Positions 47,556 to 56,244 of a DNA stretch of 64,000 nt are shown piece by piece. The position numbers were made by a program, and so were the translations under genes. Source of the DNA: Xylophilus ampelinus (lineage in GTDB: Bacteria; Pseudomonadota; Gammaproteobacteria; Burkholderiales; Burkholderiaceae_C); assembly GCF_901875635.1 (NCBI RefSeq), contig NZ_CABFMN010000117.1, positions 78,060 to 142,059 on the forward strand, given 5' to 3'. Numbering within the stretch: position 1 is the stretch's first letter; the number at the start of each line of letters is the position of its first letter. Below the pieces are notes generated by a model that saw nothing but the letters and a program-made list of their open reading frames with translations, was not told the DNA's origin and did not search any database.

Positions 47556-48533
47556 ATGGAAATCTTCGACTACGACAACGTCCTGCTGCTGCCGCGCAAG
47601 TGCCGTGTGGAGAGCCGCTCCGAATGCGACACCAGCGTCGAGCTCGGCGGCCGCAGCTTCCGCATCCCCGTCGTGCCCGCCAACATGAAGACGGTGGTCG
47701 ACGAGAAGATCTGCCTCTGGCTGGCCAAGAACGGCTACTTCTACGTGATGCACCGCTTCGACCTCGACAACGTGAAGTTCGTCGAGCACATGCAGGCGCA
47801 GGGCGTGTTCGCCTCGATCTCGCTGGGCGTGAAGAAGCCCGACTACGACACCGTCGACCAGCTCGTGGCCAAGGGCCTCACGCCCGACTACATCACGATC
47901 GACATCGCGCACGGCCATGCCGACAGCGTGAAGAACATGATCGGCTACCTCAAGGAGAAGCTGCCCAAGGCCTTCATCATTGCCGGCAACGTGGGCACGC
48001 CCGAGGCCGTGATCGACCTGGAGAACTGGGGCGCCGACGCGACCAAGGTCGGCATCGGGCCGGGCAAGGTGTGCATCACCAAGCTCAAGACCGGCTTCGG
48101 CACCGGCGGCTGGCAGCTGTCGGCGCTCAAGTGGTGCGCGCGGGTGGCCACCAAGCCCATCATTGCCGACGGCGGCATCCGCGAGCACGGCGACATCGCC
48201 AAGAGCATCCGCTTCGGCGCGACCATGGTCATGATCGGCTCGCTGCTGGCCGGCCTGGAAGAAAGCCCCGGCGAGACCGTCGTCGTCGACGGCAAGCGCT
48301 TCAAGGAGTACTACGGCTCGGCCTCGGACTTCAACAAGGGCGAATACAAGCACGTCGAGGGCAAGCGCATCCTCGAGCCCGTGAAGGGCACGCTGGAAGA
48401 CGTGCTGCGCGAGATGCAGGAAGACGTGCAGAGCTCCATCAGCTACGCGGGCGGCCGCAAGCTGATGGACGTGCGCAAGGTCAACTACGTGATCCTGGGC
48501 GGCGACAACGCCGGCGAACACTTGCTCATGTGA
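47556..48533 (+). CDS. guaC: GMP reductase
   Basis: This 325-residue IMPDH-fold enzyme makes IMP from GMP with NADPH and ammonia release, for purine salvage. The catalytic loop reads [20 protein letters not shown], with the thioimidate Cys near residue 174. The phosphate-binding site [20 protein letters not shown] and [13 protein letters not shown] follow. The absence of a CBS module and the KTGFGTGG sequence separate it from IMP dehydrogenase. The ATG at 47556 has AAGGAGAGCTTGGGTC in front. A tRNA-Ala gene begins 43 bp after the stop. Confidence 0.93.
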   Translation: MEIFDYDNVLLLPRKCRVESRSECDTSVELGGRSFRIPVVPANMKTVVDEKICLWLAKNGYFYVMHRFDLDNVKFVEHMQAQGVFASISLGVKKPDYDTVDQLVAKGLTPDYITIDIAHGHADSVKNMIGYLKEKLPKAFIIAGNVGTPEAVIDLENWGADATKVGIGPGKVCITKLKTGFGTGGWQLSALKWCARVATKPIIADGGIREHGDIAKSIRFGATMVMIGSLLAGLEESPGETVVVDGKRFKEYYGSASDFNKGEYKHVEGKRILEPVKGTLEDVLREMQEDVQSSISYAGGRKLMDVRKVNYVILGGDNAGEHLLM

Positions 48534-48576
48534 GTGACACACGCGGGGCGGCGGTACTAGAATCGCGCCCTGCGTT

Positions 48577-48652
<76 letters not shown>

Positions 48653-48662
48653 ACCAATCTCC

Positions 48663-48695
48663 AAAGGCCCTTGTGCACCGCACCGGGGCCTTTTT
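48663..48695 (+). terminator. Rho-independent terminator of tRNA-Ala
   Basis: An 8-bp stem AAAGGCCC / GGGCCTTT (48663-48670, 48686-48693) is followed by a T-rich run. It starts 11 bp after the tRNA and overlaps the end region of the convergent SDR gene. Confidence 0.85.
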
Positions 48696-48706
48696 CTTTG
48701 GGCGAC

Positions 48707-49423
48707 TCACGCGTCAAGCACCAGGTGCTGGCCATGCAGCGCCGCCGCGCCCTCGCTCGCAAGGTATGCGATGGATTTGGCTGCCACGACGGTGGACACC
48801 CATTCCTTCGGATCGGCATCGGGCATCGCCTGGCGGTTGGCCGGCGTGTCGAGCACGCTGGGCGCGATGCTGTTGGCCTGCACGCCGTGCGGCGCGACTT
48901 CGGCGGCCAGGCTTTCGACGAGGCGCTGCAGGGCGCTCTTCGATGCGCAGTACGCCGCCATGTGCGCCACGCCCCGGCTCGCCGACTTGGCCGTCACGGC
49001 GACCAGCGCGCCGGCGCCGCGCGCGACCATGGCCGGCACGAAGGCCTGCGACACGGCGACGAAGGACCAGGCATTGAGGTTCAGCATGCGGTCCCACGCC
49101 GCGCGGTCGAGCTCGTGCACGGCCGGCCCCATCTCGAAGCCGCCCGCGATGTGGATGACGGCATCGACATGCCCGAAGGCGCGCAGGATCTGCTCGCCGG
49201 CCGCCTTCACCGAGTCGGCCGACGTGACATCGGCGGCCAGCAGCAGGTGCTGCGAGTTGTCGAGGCCAGGAAAGGCCTGCGTCAGGTGCTCGGGATGGCG
49301 CTCGAGCAGCGCAAGCCGCGCGCCGGCGTCCAGGTAGTGCTGCGTGACGGCACGGCCGAGCGCACCGGCCGCGCCGGTGATGACCACATGCAGGGGAAGC
49401 GTGGGGGAAACGGGCGAGGTCAT
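48707..49423 (-). CDS. SDR family oxidoreductase
   Basis: This 238-residue short-chain dehydrogenase/reductase has the cofactor motif TGAAGALG near residue 18, the NAG-like [10 protein letters not shown] near residue 90 and the catalytic YCASK near residue 157. An acidic residue after the second strand (LLERHPEH) hints at NAD preference. I chose the ATG at 49423 ([17 protein letters not shown]). It lies between two tRNA genes and is convergent with tRNA-Ala. The substrate is unknown. Confidence 0.87.
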   Translation of the reverse strand: MTSPVSPTLPLHVVITGAAGALGRAVTQHYLDAGARLALLERHPEHLTQAFPGLDNSQHLLLAADVTSADSVKAAGEQILRAFGHVDAVIHIAGGFEMGPAVHELDRAAWDRMLNLNAWSFVAVSQAFVPAMVARGAGALVAVTAKSASRGVAHMAAYCASKSALQRLVESLAAEVAPHGVQANSIAPSVLDTPANRQAMPDADPKEWVSTVVAAKSIAYLASEGAAALHGQHLVLDA

Positions 49424-49574
49424 GGGGAAACCGCAAGGGTTGCGCAGTGCGCGATGGCACCATCGTACCCCTACACGTCGCAAATGACGCGCACGCGTGC
49501 AAGCACGCAAAAAAGTGCGCTATACTCGCGGTCTTGCCTGAAAACACAGCGCCAAACGCAGTGCAGTCGAGCAA

Positions 49575-49650
49575 GGGCTCTTAGCTCAGTTGGTAGAGCA
49601 GCGGACTCTTAATCCGTAGGTCGAGTGTTCGAGTCACTCAGGGCCCACCA
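49575..49650 (+). tRNA. tRNA-Lys (anticodon CTT)
   Basis: The 76-nt cloverleaf is complete: acceptor GGGCTCT / AGGGCCC, D-arm GCTCAGTTGGTAGAGC, anticodon stem GCGGA / TCCGT with loop CTCTTAA, T-arm GAGTG-TTCGAGT-CACTC and encoded CCA. The anticodon CTT reads AAG (Lys). AT-richer, probably acquired DNA follows it. Confidence 0.96.
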
Positions 49651-49677
49651 AAACAAAGCCGTAATGGCAAATGAAAA

Positions 49678-49707
49678 GCCTGCTATCTAGTCGATAGCAG
49701 GCTTTTT
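49678..49707 (+). terminator. tRNA-Lys terminator containing the dispersed 17-nt palindrome core
   Basis: A 10-bp stem GCCTGCTATC / GATAGCAGGC (49678-49687, 49693-49702) with a 5-nt loop is followed by T5. The centre, GCTATCTAGTCGATAGC (49682-49698), has exactly the 17-nt GCTAT-N7-ATAGC form of the dispersed repeat. Confidence 0.92.
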
Positions 49708-49876
49708 CACTTCTGTAACCGCCGCAGCGGGTGCACGATTTCAACGCTGTGGCGGTCGCGCTGAGCTGGAGCCCCGCTGGTCCACGGATGAGCCCTTGGC
49801 ACGACCCGCGACTAGCTGACGAGCGACTAGCGACCGTGTACAGCTAACACTATTAGGGTGAAGCAGGAGGCGAAAC

Positions 49877-50629
49877 ATGTTGCCAGACGTTGAAAAGTTA
49901 TTCGTCTCCGACTTTGATCGCGACGGCCAACTCCACCTAATCGCGTCAACGTTAGAGCATTTGCGTAGCGCATTTCCGCAGCAGTGGAAGCAGTTGGGGG
50001 CCGGAGAGAAGGTGCCTGAATTCAAAAAGCTGGTGCGAAGCCTCGTTCGCGTAGCCGATGAATCCAACAGTCATCGTTCGACAGTTGCGTACGCAAGTCG
50101 AGCGGCACTTGATGAGCTTGCAACCATTGCATCGTCACGTAATGGTGCGAGACGAATCACCAGAGCCGATCTGAACAATGGTAAGAAATTTCGCCATGAG
50201 CACGCCACGCCCGTCGAAGTAATCGTCCGGACGATCACGCTACCCGAAAACACTAACGTAGCAATTGTGAAGATATTGAAAGCGTTGTGCTGCCGAATTT
50301 TGGTAACGCTGTCCGAGAGTGCATCTATCGACATCAAGCACGCTTGGACTGTACCTGCATCCCTTACATGGAAAGGTTTCGCGGGCTTTGGCGTGCGCAC
50401 TCTTAAGCCTGGATTACTTCCCCTAGTTCGATACTACGAAATCAATCAAAAGCTGGCGTTGACTCTGGTCCCGATGAGTTCTGAGCATTTCGATCTGCAC
50501 CGTCGCTTTCGCGCACTCGTCACCTCCGACAACGCGGAAGACGTCCTCAAGGAATGGCTCTCTTGCCGTCCAACGGCCGACGAATACTTTTACCTATCCG
50601 ACGAAATCTACACTGGACGAACTCGATAA
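49877..50629 (+). CDS. Hypothetical protein with EHxxPV motif, in tRNA-Lys-linked island
   Basis: This 250-residue soluble protein is not recognised. Visible features: an N-terminal helical part (about 1-80), then KKFRHEHATPVEVIVRTI near residue 105, then a hydrophobic stretch with CCRILVTLSE near residue 140 and GFAGFGVRTLKPGLLP near residue 168. A conserved-looking EH-x-x-P-V segment followed by a Cys and a VT-E strand recalls small uncharacterised proteins and some HNH-like nucleases, but this is only a resemblance. Codon use is plainly AT-richer than in its neighbours. The ATG follows GGAGGCGAAAC. It is convergent with the KAP NTPase gene, which may be a functional partner (inference). 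Confidence 0.7.
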   Translation: MLPDVEKLFVSDFDRDGQLHLIASTLEHLRSAFPQQWKQLGAGEKVPEFKKLVRSLVRVADESNSHRSTVAYASRAALDELATIASSRNGARRITRADLNNGKKFRHEHATPVEVIVRTITLPENTNVAIVKILKALCCRILVTLSESASIDIKHAWTVPASLTWKGFAGFGVRTLKPGLLPLVRYYEINQKLALTLVPMSSEHFDLHRRFRALVTSDNAEDVLKEWLSCRPTADEYFYLSDEIYTGRTR

Positions 50630-50748
50630 GGTAGTTGTTGAGCGGCTATAGACATAAGGTCACACCGGGCTTTTGAGGGTAATGCGCTTTCCGAATCCAG
50701 CTCATCACACACGCGCACTCTTTGTAACACGAACGATTCGGGACCTGC

Positions 50749-52461
50749 TTACTCATGATCTTTGTCGCCCGCAGGTCCACTTAATAGGCCCTCAATTTTT
50801 GAATCTTTAAATAAGAGTACGACAAGCGCGGCAAGTCGTCCCTCAGCCTCTGTCAAAACGATGTTGCGACAAGCCTCGACAAAGCGGTCAGTCGCGTCGC
50901 CAAAATGCTTGCGGTACTGCTCGGCCTGCAGCGTCATGCTAATGAATTTCAGCATGAACAACCGCAGGTCGCTTGGGCTCAACGATCTAATCGTATCGTC
51001 AAAGTCTGCGACAGTCGCCGAACTTATCACTGCTTCCTCCCTCTGTCCCCATCCCGAGTTTCGGACAGCGAATGCGCACGCTTCAAATAACGACGTATTG
51101 GCGTGAGCCTGCGTCTTTGCTTCATCCATAGCAACCTTGATCGCCGGATGTACGGGTCGTGCCCAAAAGTTATCGAAATCGCCGCCGTCAACTTCCTTTG
51201 CTCTAAACGCGGCAATCCATACGTCAAGTAGCTGATCAGCAACGTGGTCGCCATCAGCCAGCCCTCTAACGAGAGTGTCCAGCGCGGTCATGTTGTACGC
51301 ATCGAGAAACTGCACGTATTCAATCATCGATGCGGCCTCTTTGACTAACTCCGCTTCCTGCATCTGATGATGCCATACCACATGCTCATGAAGCTGGTTT
51401 GCGAGAAGCTGCGCCTTCGCCATTCTTTCTTCGCTCGCATACCGCTCTACGATCGCGGCCACAGCACTGTCATCAAACATTCCGGACGACAAATACTGCA
51501 CAACAATTCGCTCAAACTGGTCGCACCCCGAAATGCCAAGCTCGTGCATCATGCCGCGCCACTTGGCGCGCAACTTGCCAGCGGCGTCAAGCTCATCCTC
51601 CTTCTTCCCCCAATCGCCCCAGTCTGTAACTCCGAACCCCATAACGAATTCAAAATTCGGTCCTTCGTCCAGCGCCTTAAAGTGGATCGCTGCCAACAAC
51701 ACAGTTGAGGGAATTAATCGATCTAGAACGTTGCTGGAAAGATCTTTACGATCGCCAAGTATTTGATTAACCGCACGTATTACTCGACGAATGATGCGGA
51801 TGTTAGTAAGCCCGCATATCAGCGTAGCACGCTTAATGCGTTCAGCGTAGCCTGAAGGTGTGAGACTTATGGCAATCTCAAAGGCCTCGCTGGAAGAAGT
51901 CTCGAGCCTGAGCTCTTGATCAACGACTTTCTCGCGCAGTTTCTCCCACATGCCGCGATCTGTGAGCTGATCGCTGTTAAGGATCAACACTAGGCGGGCG
52001 CCATATTGCTGGGTGAACTCGTCAATGAAGCCCATTACCTCTTCGACGCTCAGCTTCTCGTGCTTACGCTCAATGTCGTCAAGCACGATTACCCTGTTTT
52101 TCAAAATCGAGGGGACGACAAGCAGCGCGAGGTCGTTCAGTGCGGAGAAACTCTTATGAAGTCCTTCTAAGGCCTTGGCCGCAGTTTTGACCACTTGCTT
52201 GGTCCCCTGCCAGATCTTTGGATGCTGGTCCGCGGCGGGAAGAGCACTCTGAACGATCTTCAGCTTGACTTGATCCATGTCCGCAAGCCCAAAGAGCGAG
52301 ACATAAAGTGCCGACTTGACGGCCTCATCGGCCGATGCTTCTTTGACTTGCTTCCAAAGATGACTTTTACCGGTACCCCATCTTCCAGATAACGCCAGCA
52401 CTCGATTTTCGCTGTCACTAAGCAACCGAATAAGGTGGCCTTTGGTGGTTTGGAGCGACAT
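50749..52461 (-). CDS. KAP-type P-loop NTPase, candidate defence gene
   Basis: This 570-residue protein has Walker A SGRWGTGKSHLW (residues 25-36) and Walker B RVIVLDDIER near residue 128, followed by FIDEFTQQYGARLVLILNSD, typical of STAND/KAP ATPases. The rest is helical with no obvious effector domain or membrane segment. KAP-family ATPases occur in known anti-phage systems, for example QatA of QatABCD. The gene is AT-richer than the surrounding chromosome and sits behind tRNA-Lys, both signs of transfer. ATG at 52461; it is the first Met, with the P-loop unusually close to the N-terminus, so the start could be slightly different. Function is inference. Confidence 0.8.
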   Translation of the reverse strand: MSLQTTKGHLIRLLSDSENRVLALSGRWGTGKSHLWKQVKEASADEAVKSALYVSLFGLADMDQVKLKIVQSALPAADQHPKIWQGTKQVVKTAAKALEGLHKSFSALNDLALLVVPSILKNRVIVLDDIERKHEKLSVEEVMGFIDEFTQQYGARLVLILNSDQLTDRGMWEKLREKVVDQELRLETSSSEAFEIAISLTPSGYAERIKRATLICGLTNIRIIRRVIRAVNQILGDRKDLSSNVLDRLIPSTVLLAAIHFKALDEGPNFEFVMGFGVTDWGDWGKKEDELDAAGKLRAKWRGMMHELGISGCDQFERIVVQYLSSGMFDDSAVAAIVERYASEERMAKAQLLANQLHEHVVWHHQMQEAELVKEAASMIEYVQFLDAYNMTALDTLVRGLADGDHVADQLLDVWIAAFRAKEVDGGDFDNFWARPVHPAIKVAMDEAKTQAHANTSLFEACAFAVRNSGWGQREEAVISSATVADFDDTIRSLSPSDLRLFMLKFISMTLQAEQYRKHFGDATDRFVEACRNIVLTEAEGRLAALVVLLFKDSKIEGLLSGPAGDKDHE

Positions 52462-53067
52462 GGTTCACGCGCAACAGCGCTGCAGTTTTCTATGGCTGCA
52501 TCCTAGCTTCCGCGGCGTTGCTCGTGCGGGCAGTTGGCGCTCGGACGCGCCCGGCTGCCCATGGCGGATATGCGAGGTAACGACTCCGCGTCCTGACGCA
52601 ATTCGTAGGATTCACAGCACCGCAGCACCGCGCCTTCGCGCCGGTTGGCATCCACGGGCGAAGAGGCGCCGCAACTCATTTTCAAGTCACGACTGCTACA
52701 TCGCCAGAACCGGGATTGAACACCCGCTGCTCAAAAGCAGCGGTAGGAAACAGCGATAGAGCAACTCGCGGCACTGGTAGCACGGCCCAGAACGTGTACT
52801 ACATGGTCGATCTCTCCCAGGCAAGCGCTAGCGTGGGAGGTGGCATATTGAGCCTCTACGGCCCCAGGGCGTCTCAACTGAGCGGCGCGAGCCATGCGTT
52901 GCAGCGCCGACATTGCTCCGCGCGGCCGTCACGATCCGCTCGATGGACTCGGCGACATCCGAGCTGGAACTAGCCTACGCACTGCCGCGCGATTTAACGC
53001 CCAATTTCGGAACTATGAGCAGTTCGGCGGCGCCGCAGGGTGAGCAAAAAAGGCGCTCGTGGCGGGT
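52462..53067. other. 606-bp stretch without a convincing gene
   Basis: No open frame here has a good start, composition or recognisable family. The only structure seen is a perfect 7-bp stem CCGCTGC / GCAGCGG (52724-52743) beside a tRNA T-arm-like GGGATTGAAC. No transposase fragment or integrase was recognised, and no repeat of the tRNA-Lys 3' end was found. It looks like island debris. Confidence 0.6.
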
Positions 53068-53268
53068 TCAGCCCGCCGTCGTCCGTGCTAAGCCGAGGTG
53101 ATCCCGAACATCAACAGCCACCTCACCACTTTCGGCGACTGCGCGGCGCAGATCCATTTCAGACACTCCAAGCGTCGCCATCCAGTATGCGACTTCCTCA
53201 GCGCGTGTAATGTCCACGACGGAACGTGGCATCACGATCAGTTCAGAGACAGGCAATCCCGGGTTCAC
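53068..53268 (-). CDS. DUF3606-like small protein
   Basis: This 66-residue protein has the pattern VDITRAEEVAYWMATLGVSEMDLRRAVAESG, close to DUF3606 (small helical proteins with a YWxxxxGVSxxxLxxAV core). I set the start at GTG 53268 because AAAGGAG lies 7 bp upstream; an ATG at 53286 would place that site inside the gene. It is alone at the distal edge of the island. Function unknown. Confidence 0.65.
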   Translation of the reverse strand: MNPGLPVSELIVMPRSVVDITRAEEVAYWMATLGVSEMDLRRAVAESGEVAVDVRDHLGLARTTAG

Positions 53269-53419
53269 GACGTTCTCCTTTGGCATCGTCGCAAGCGTTG
53301 CCTGGGAACTCGCCCTGAACTACCAGCGGGATTCGCATCCTCTTGCAAGGCGTCGGCTGACACAGCGCCTCCTCGTCCCACGCGCCGCATGACCGCGAAT
53401 GGAAGGCAAACACGCGCAC

Positions 53420-53445
53420 AAAAAAAGCGGCCCCGAAGGGCCGCT
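53420..53445 (-). terminator. Rho-independent terminator of the DEAD-box helicase gene
   Basis: On the minus strand an 8-bp perfect stem AGCGGCCC / GGGCCGCT (53445-53438 and 53433-53426) with a TTCG loop is followed by a T-run. TTCG tetraloop stems are especially stable. It lies 25 bp after the helicase stop. Confidence 0.92.
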
Positions 53446-53470
53446 CGTTAGGGGCGCTCTAACCTGCAAC

Positions 53471-55282
53471 TCAACGGTCACGCGGCACAAACACCCGCCC
53501 GCCTTGCGGGCGCCCAGCCGGCTTGCCACCACCCTTGCCGCCGAAGCCACCACGTGTGTCACGATCAGGCGACCAAGTGCGCGTGGCACCGGCAGACTTG
53601 CCTTGACCGGCGAACGCACCGCTATCTTTCTGATAGCGCTTCGCGCCCGCCCCGTCTGCGTGATGGGCCGGTTTGCCTTGGAAACCGTCGCGCGCATGGC
53701 TGCGCGGGTGCGACGGTGCTGCGGCCTCGCCCCAACCCGGCGCACGGCCGCCGTGGAAACCGCCGTGGTCACGACGCGGACCGCGGGCACCACCGCCCTC
53801 GCCCGGCCGGCCGCGGCCCTTGCCGCCACCGAAGCCGCGCGGCGGCTGGGCGGTGGGCGCACGGCGCGTGGGTTCCATGCCCGGGATCATCTCGGCGTTG
53901 AACTGCTGGCGGGTGAAGGCCTCGATGTCGAACACGCGGCGCTGGTCGCGAAACTCGGCAAAGGTGACGGCGATGCCGTCGCGGCCCGCCCGGCCGGTGC
54001 GGCCGATGCGGTGGGTGTAGTCCTCGGCCTTCATCGGCAGGCCGAAGTTGAAGACGTGGCTGATGCTGGGCACGTCGATGCCGCGGGCGGCGACGTCGGT
54101 GGCCACGAGGATCTGCACCTGGCCGTTGCGCAGCGCCATGAGGCGGCGGTTCCGCAAGCCCTGGCTCAGCGCACCGTGCAGCGCCACGGCCGAGAAGCCG
54201 GCCTGCTGCAGGTCGTTGGCCAGGCCGTCGCATTCGACCTGCGTGCTGGCGAAGACGATGGCCTGCTGGATCGACGAGTCGCGCAGCCAGTGGTCGAGCA
54301 GCGCACGCTTGTGGTCGAAGTGGTCGGCCCAGTGCAGGATCTGCTTGATGTTGGCGTGCTTCTCCTGCGGCGAGTCGATCTGCAGCTTGCGCGGCTCGCG
54401 CATCACGCGGGCAGCCAGTTGCTGGATGCGCGGCGCGAAGGTGGCGCTGAACATCATGGTCTGCTTGCGCTGGATGGTCAGCTGGTTGATTTCGGCCAGG
54501 TCATCGGCAAAGCCGAGGTCGAGCATGCGGTCGGCCTCGTCGACGACGAGGAACTGCACCTGGTCGAGCTTGATCTGCATCGAGCGCTGCAGGTCGAGCA
54601 GGCGGCCCGGCGTGGCGACGACGAGGTTGGCGTTCTGCAGGCGCGCGATCTGCAGCTGGTAGGGCATGCCGCCCACCACGTTGGCGATGCGCAGGCCGCG
54701 GCAGTGCTGCACCAGGCCGATGGCGTCGTGCGCGACCTGCTGGGCGAGTTCGCGCGTGGGGCACAGCACCAGCGCGCCGGGGGTCGCGGCCTTGAACTGG
54801 CGCGGGTTGGTCGGGTTCTGGCGACGCGGCCGCTTGGGCGCGGGCTCGCCGCGCTCGGCGGCCTCGGCGCACTGGCGGGCGAAGTCGGCTTCGGCCTGGG
54901 CGTGCGCTGCGTTCTGTTGGGCCAGCAGGGTGTGCAGCACGGGCAGCAGGAAGGCCGCGGTCTTGCCGCTGCCGGTCTGGCTCGAGACCATCAGGTCGAC
55001 CATGGCGGTGTTGGCGTCGCCCATGGCCAGGGGAATGGCCTTGTGCTGCACGGCGGTGGGCTCGGTGTAGCCGAGGTCGCGCACGGCGGCGACGAGCTCG
55101 GGCGCCAGGCCCAGCTCGGCAAACGCTTGTGCGTCGGCCTGGACGGGCGCTTCGGCCACGACGACGTCGGGCGTTGCGGCCACGGCCGGCACAAAGGAGT
55201 CGGCGTGAACTTCGGTGAGAACTTCGGTGGAAAGGGACGCAGGCGCAGCAGCGCCCTGCACGTCTTGCAGGGAGTCGGTCAT
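53471..55282 (-). CDS. DEAD-box ATP-dependent RNA helicase (RhlE-like)
   Basis: This 603-residue protein has the core motifs Q (AVQHKAIPLA), I SQTGSGKTAAF near residue 103, Ia PTRELAQQ, II VVDEADRMLD, III FSATF, V VATDVAARGIDVP and VI HRIGRTGRAG. The C-terminal ~150 residues are Gly/Arg-rich and disordered, for RNA binding, and include an in-frame copy of the dispersed repeat (53621-53680, coding GAKRYQKDSGAF). The start is ATG 55282 (MTDSLQDV), with an alternative ATG at 55294. Its 264-bp leader up to orn is long for this window. Likely role: ribosome assembly or RNA turnover. Confidence 0.92.
   Translation of the reverse strand: MTDSLQDVQGAAAPASLSTEVLTEVHADSFVPAVAATPDVVVAEAPVQADAQAFAELGLAPELVAAVRDLGYTEPTAVQHKAIPLAMGDANTAMVDLMVSSQTGSGKTAAFLLPVLHTLLAQQNAAHAQAEADFARQCAEAAERGEPAPKRPRRQNPTNPRQFKAATPGALVLCPTRELAQQVAHDAIGLVQHCRGLRIANVVGGMPYQLQIARLQNANLVVATPGRLLDLQRSMQIKLDQVQFLVVDEADRMLDLGFADDLAEINQLTIQRKQTMMFSATFAPRIQQLAARVMREPRKLQIDSPQEKHANIKQILHWADHFDHKRALLDHWLRDSSIQQAIVFASTQVECDGLANDLQQAGFSAVALHGALSQGLRNRRLMALRNGQVQILVATDVAARGIDVPSISHVFNFGLPMKAEDYTHRIGRTGRAGRDGIAVTFAEFRDQRRVFDIEAFTRQQFNAEMIPGMEPTRRAPTAQPPRGFGGGKGRGRPGEGGGARGPRRDHGGFHGGRAPGWGEAAAPSHPRSHARDGFQGKPAHHADGAGAKRYQKDSGAFAGQGKSAGATRTWSPDRDTRGGFGGKGGGKPAGRPQGGRVFVPRDR
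53621..53680. repeat. Dispersed palindromic repeat, copy 8, in frame inside the DEAD-box gene
   Basis: The core GCTATCTTTCTGATAGC (53621-53637) is followed by the arm GCTTCGCGCCCGCCCCGTCTG and GGGCCGGTTTGCC. It lies in the segment coding the disordered C-terminal tail, where an insertion would be tolerated. Confidence 0.8.
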
Positions 55283-55546
55283 GAGAAAACTCAATTTTTC
55301 GCACGCAACGCACCCGAGGCGGATGCGCGCGTTGGAGGGTCAAAAAACATCAACCATCCAACGACATGAGACAGCGGCAGTGCCGTCTTGGCTTTCCTCT
55401 GCCGTTCAGAAAGCGCCCTGGAGAGGGCGCCCGACGGCCAGCCGATGTGCGAGAAGGGAGATGCAGGATCACGCCTGAAAAGCACCGCCAAACGAGTTGG
55501 CGCCCTCAGGCAAGCCCACGATTATGACACGGGTCGGGGTTTTTAC

Positions 55547-56149
55547 CTAATCCTGCAGGCGCAGGAAGGTCGTGCGGTAGTGCGCCAGCTCCTCGATGGA
55601 CTCGTGCACGTCGGCCAGCGCGGTGTGGGCCTGCTGTTTCTTGAAGGCGCTGTAGGCGGCGGGCTTCCAGCGCTTGGCCAGTTCCTTGAGTGTGCTGACG
55701 TCGAGGTTGCGGTAGTGGAAGAAGGCTTCCAGCTTCGGCATGTACTTGACGAGGAATCGCCGATCCTGGCCGATGGTGTTGCCGCACATGGGCGAACCGT
55801 TCTTCGGCACGTAGCGCGAAATGAAGTCGATCAGCTGCTGCTCGGCTGTCGCCTCATCGAGCGTGGAGGCCTTGACCTTGTCGATCAGGCCACTGCGCCC
55901 GTGCGTGCCCTTGTTCCAGGCGTCCATGGCGTCGAGCACCGCGTCGCTCTGGTGGATCACCAGCACCGGCCCGTCGATGCGGGGCGTGAGGTCGGGACCG
56001 GTGACGACCACGGCGATCTCCAGCAGCCGCTCCTTCTCCGGGTCCAGCCCGCTCATCTCGCAGTCGAGCCAGACCAGGTTCTGGTCGCTCTTGCGCAGCT
56101 CGGGGATCGGGGTGGCGGGGATCGGTTCGGAAGCGGTGGACTCGGACAT
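55547..56149 (-). CDS. orn: Oligoribonuclease
   Basis: This 200-residue DEDDh 3'-5' exonuclease degrades RNA dinucleotides and linear di-nucleotides such as pGpG. Exo motifs: D and E in [11 protein letters not shown] near residue 30, [15 protein letters not shown] near residue 125, and [10 protein letters not shown] near residue 172. Length matches the family (about 181) with a short N-terminal extension. Start ATG at 56149 (MSESTASEP). It is divergent from the M48 protease gene. Confidence 0.95.
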   Translation of the reverse strand: MSESTASEPIPATPIPELRKSDQNLVWLDCEMSGLDPEKERLLEIAVVVTGPDLTPRIDGPVLVIHQSDAVLDAMDAWNKGTHGRSGLIDKVKASTLDEATAEQQLIDFISRYVPKNGSPMCGNTIGQDRRFLVKYMPKLEAFFHYRNLDVSTLKELAKRWKPAAYSAFKKQQAHTALADVHESIEELAHYRTTFLRLQD

Positions 56150-56244
56150 GCGGCCATTGTCCACGAGGCCTTGCGGGGCGCGGGGCCGGCCGACGCCGCG
56201 CCCAGGGCCGGAACTACACTTCCGCCCTCCTCCGCCACGCCACG

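Noticed and set aside
52503..52685. Short minus-strand frame in the gene-poor stretch as a small gene
   Set aside because: No ribosome binding site, no recognisable family, and composition like random sequence.
49575..53419. Attachment-site direct repeat of the tRNA-Lys 3' end at the far side of the island
   Set aside because: I looked for CGAGTGTTCGAGTCACTC or GGGCCCACCA beyond 50 kb and saw none; no integrase gene is present either.
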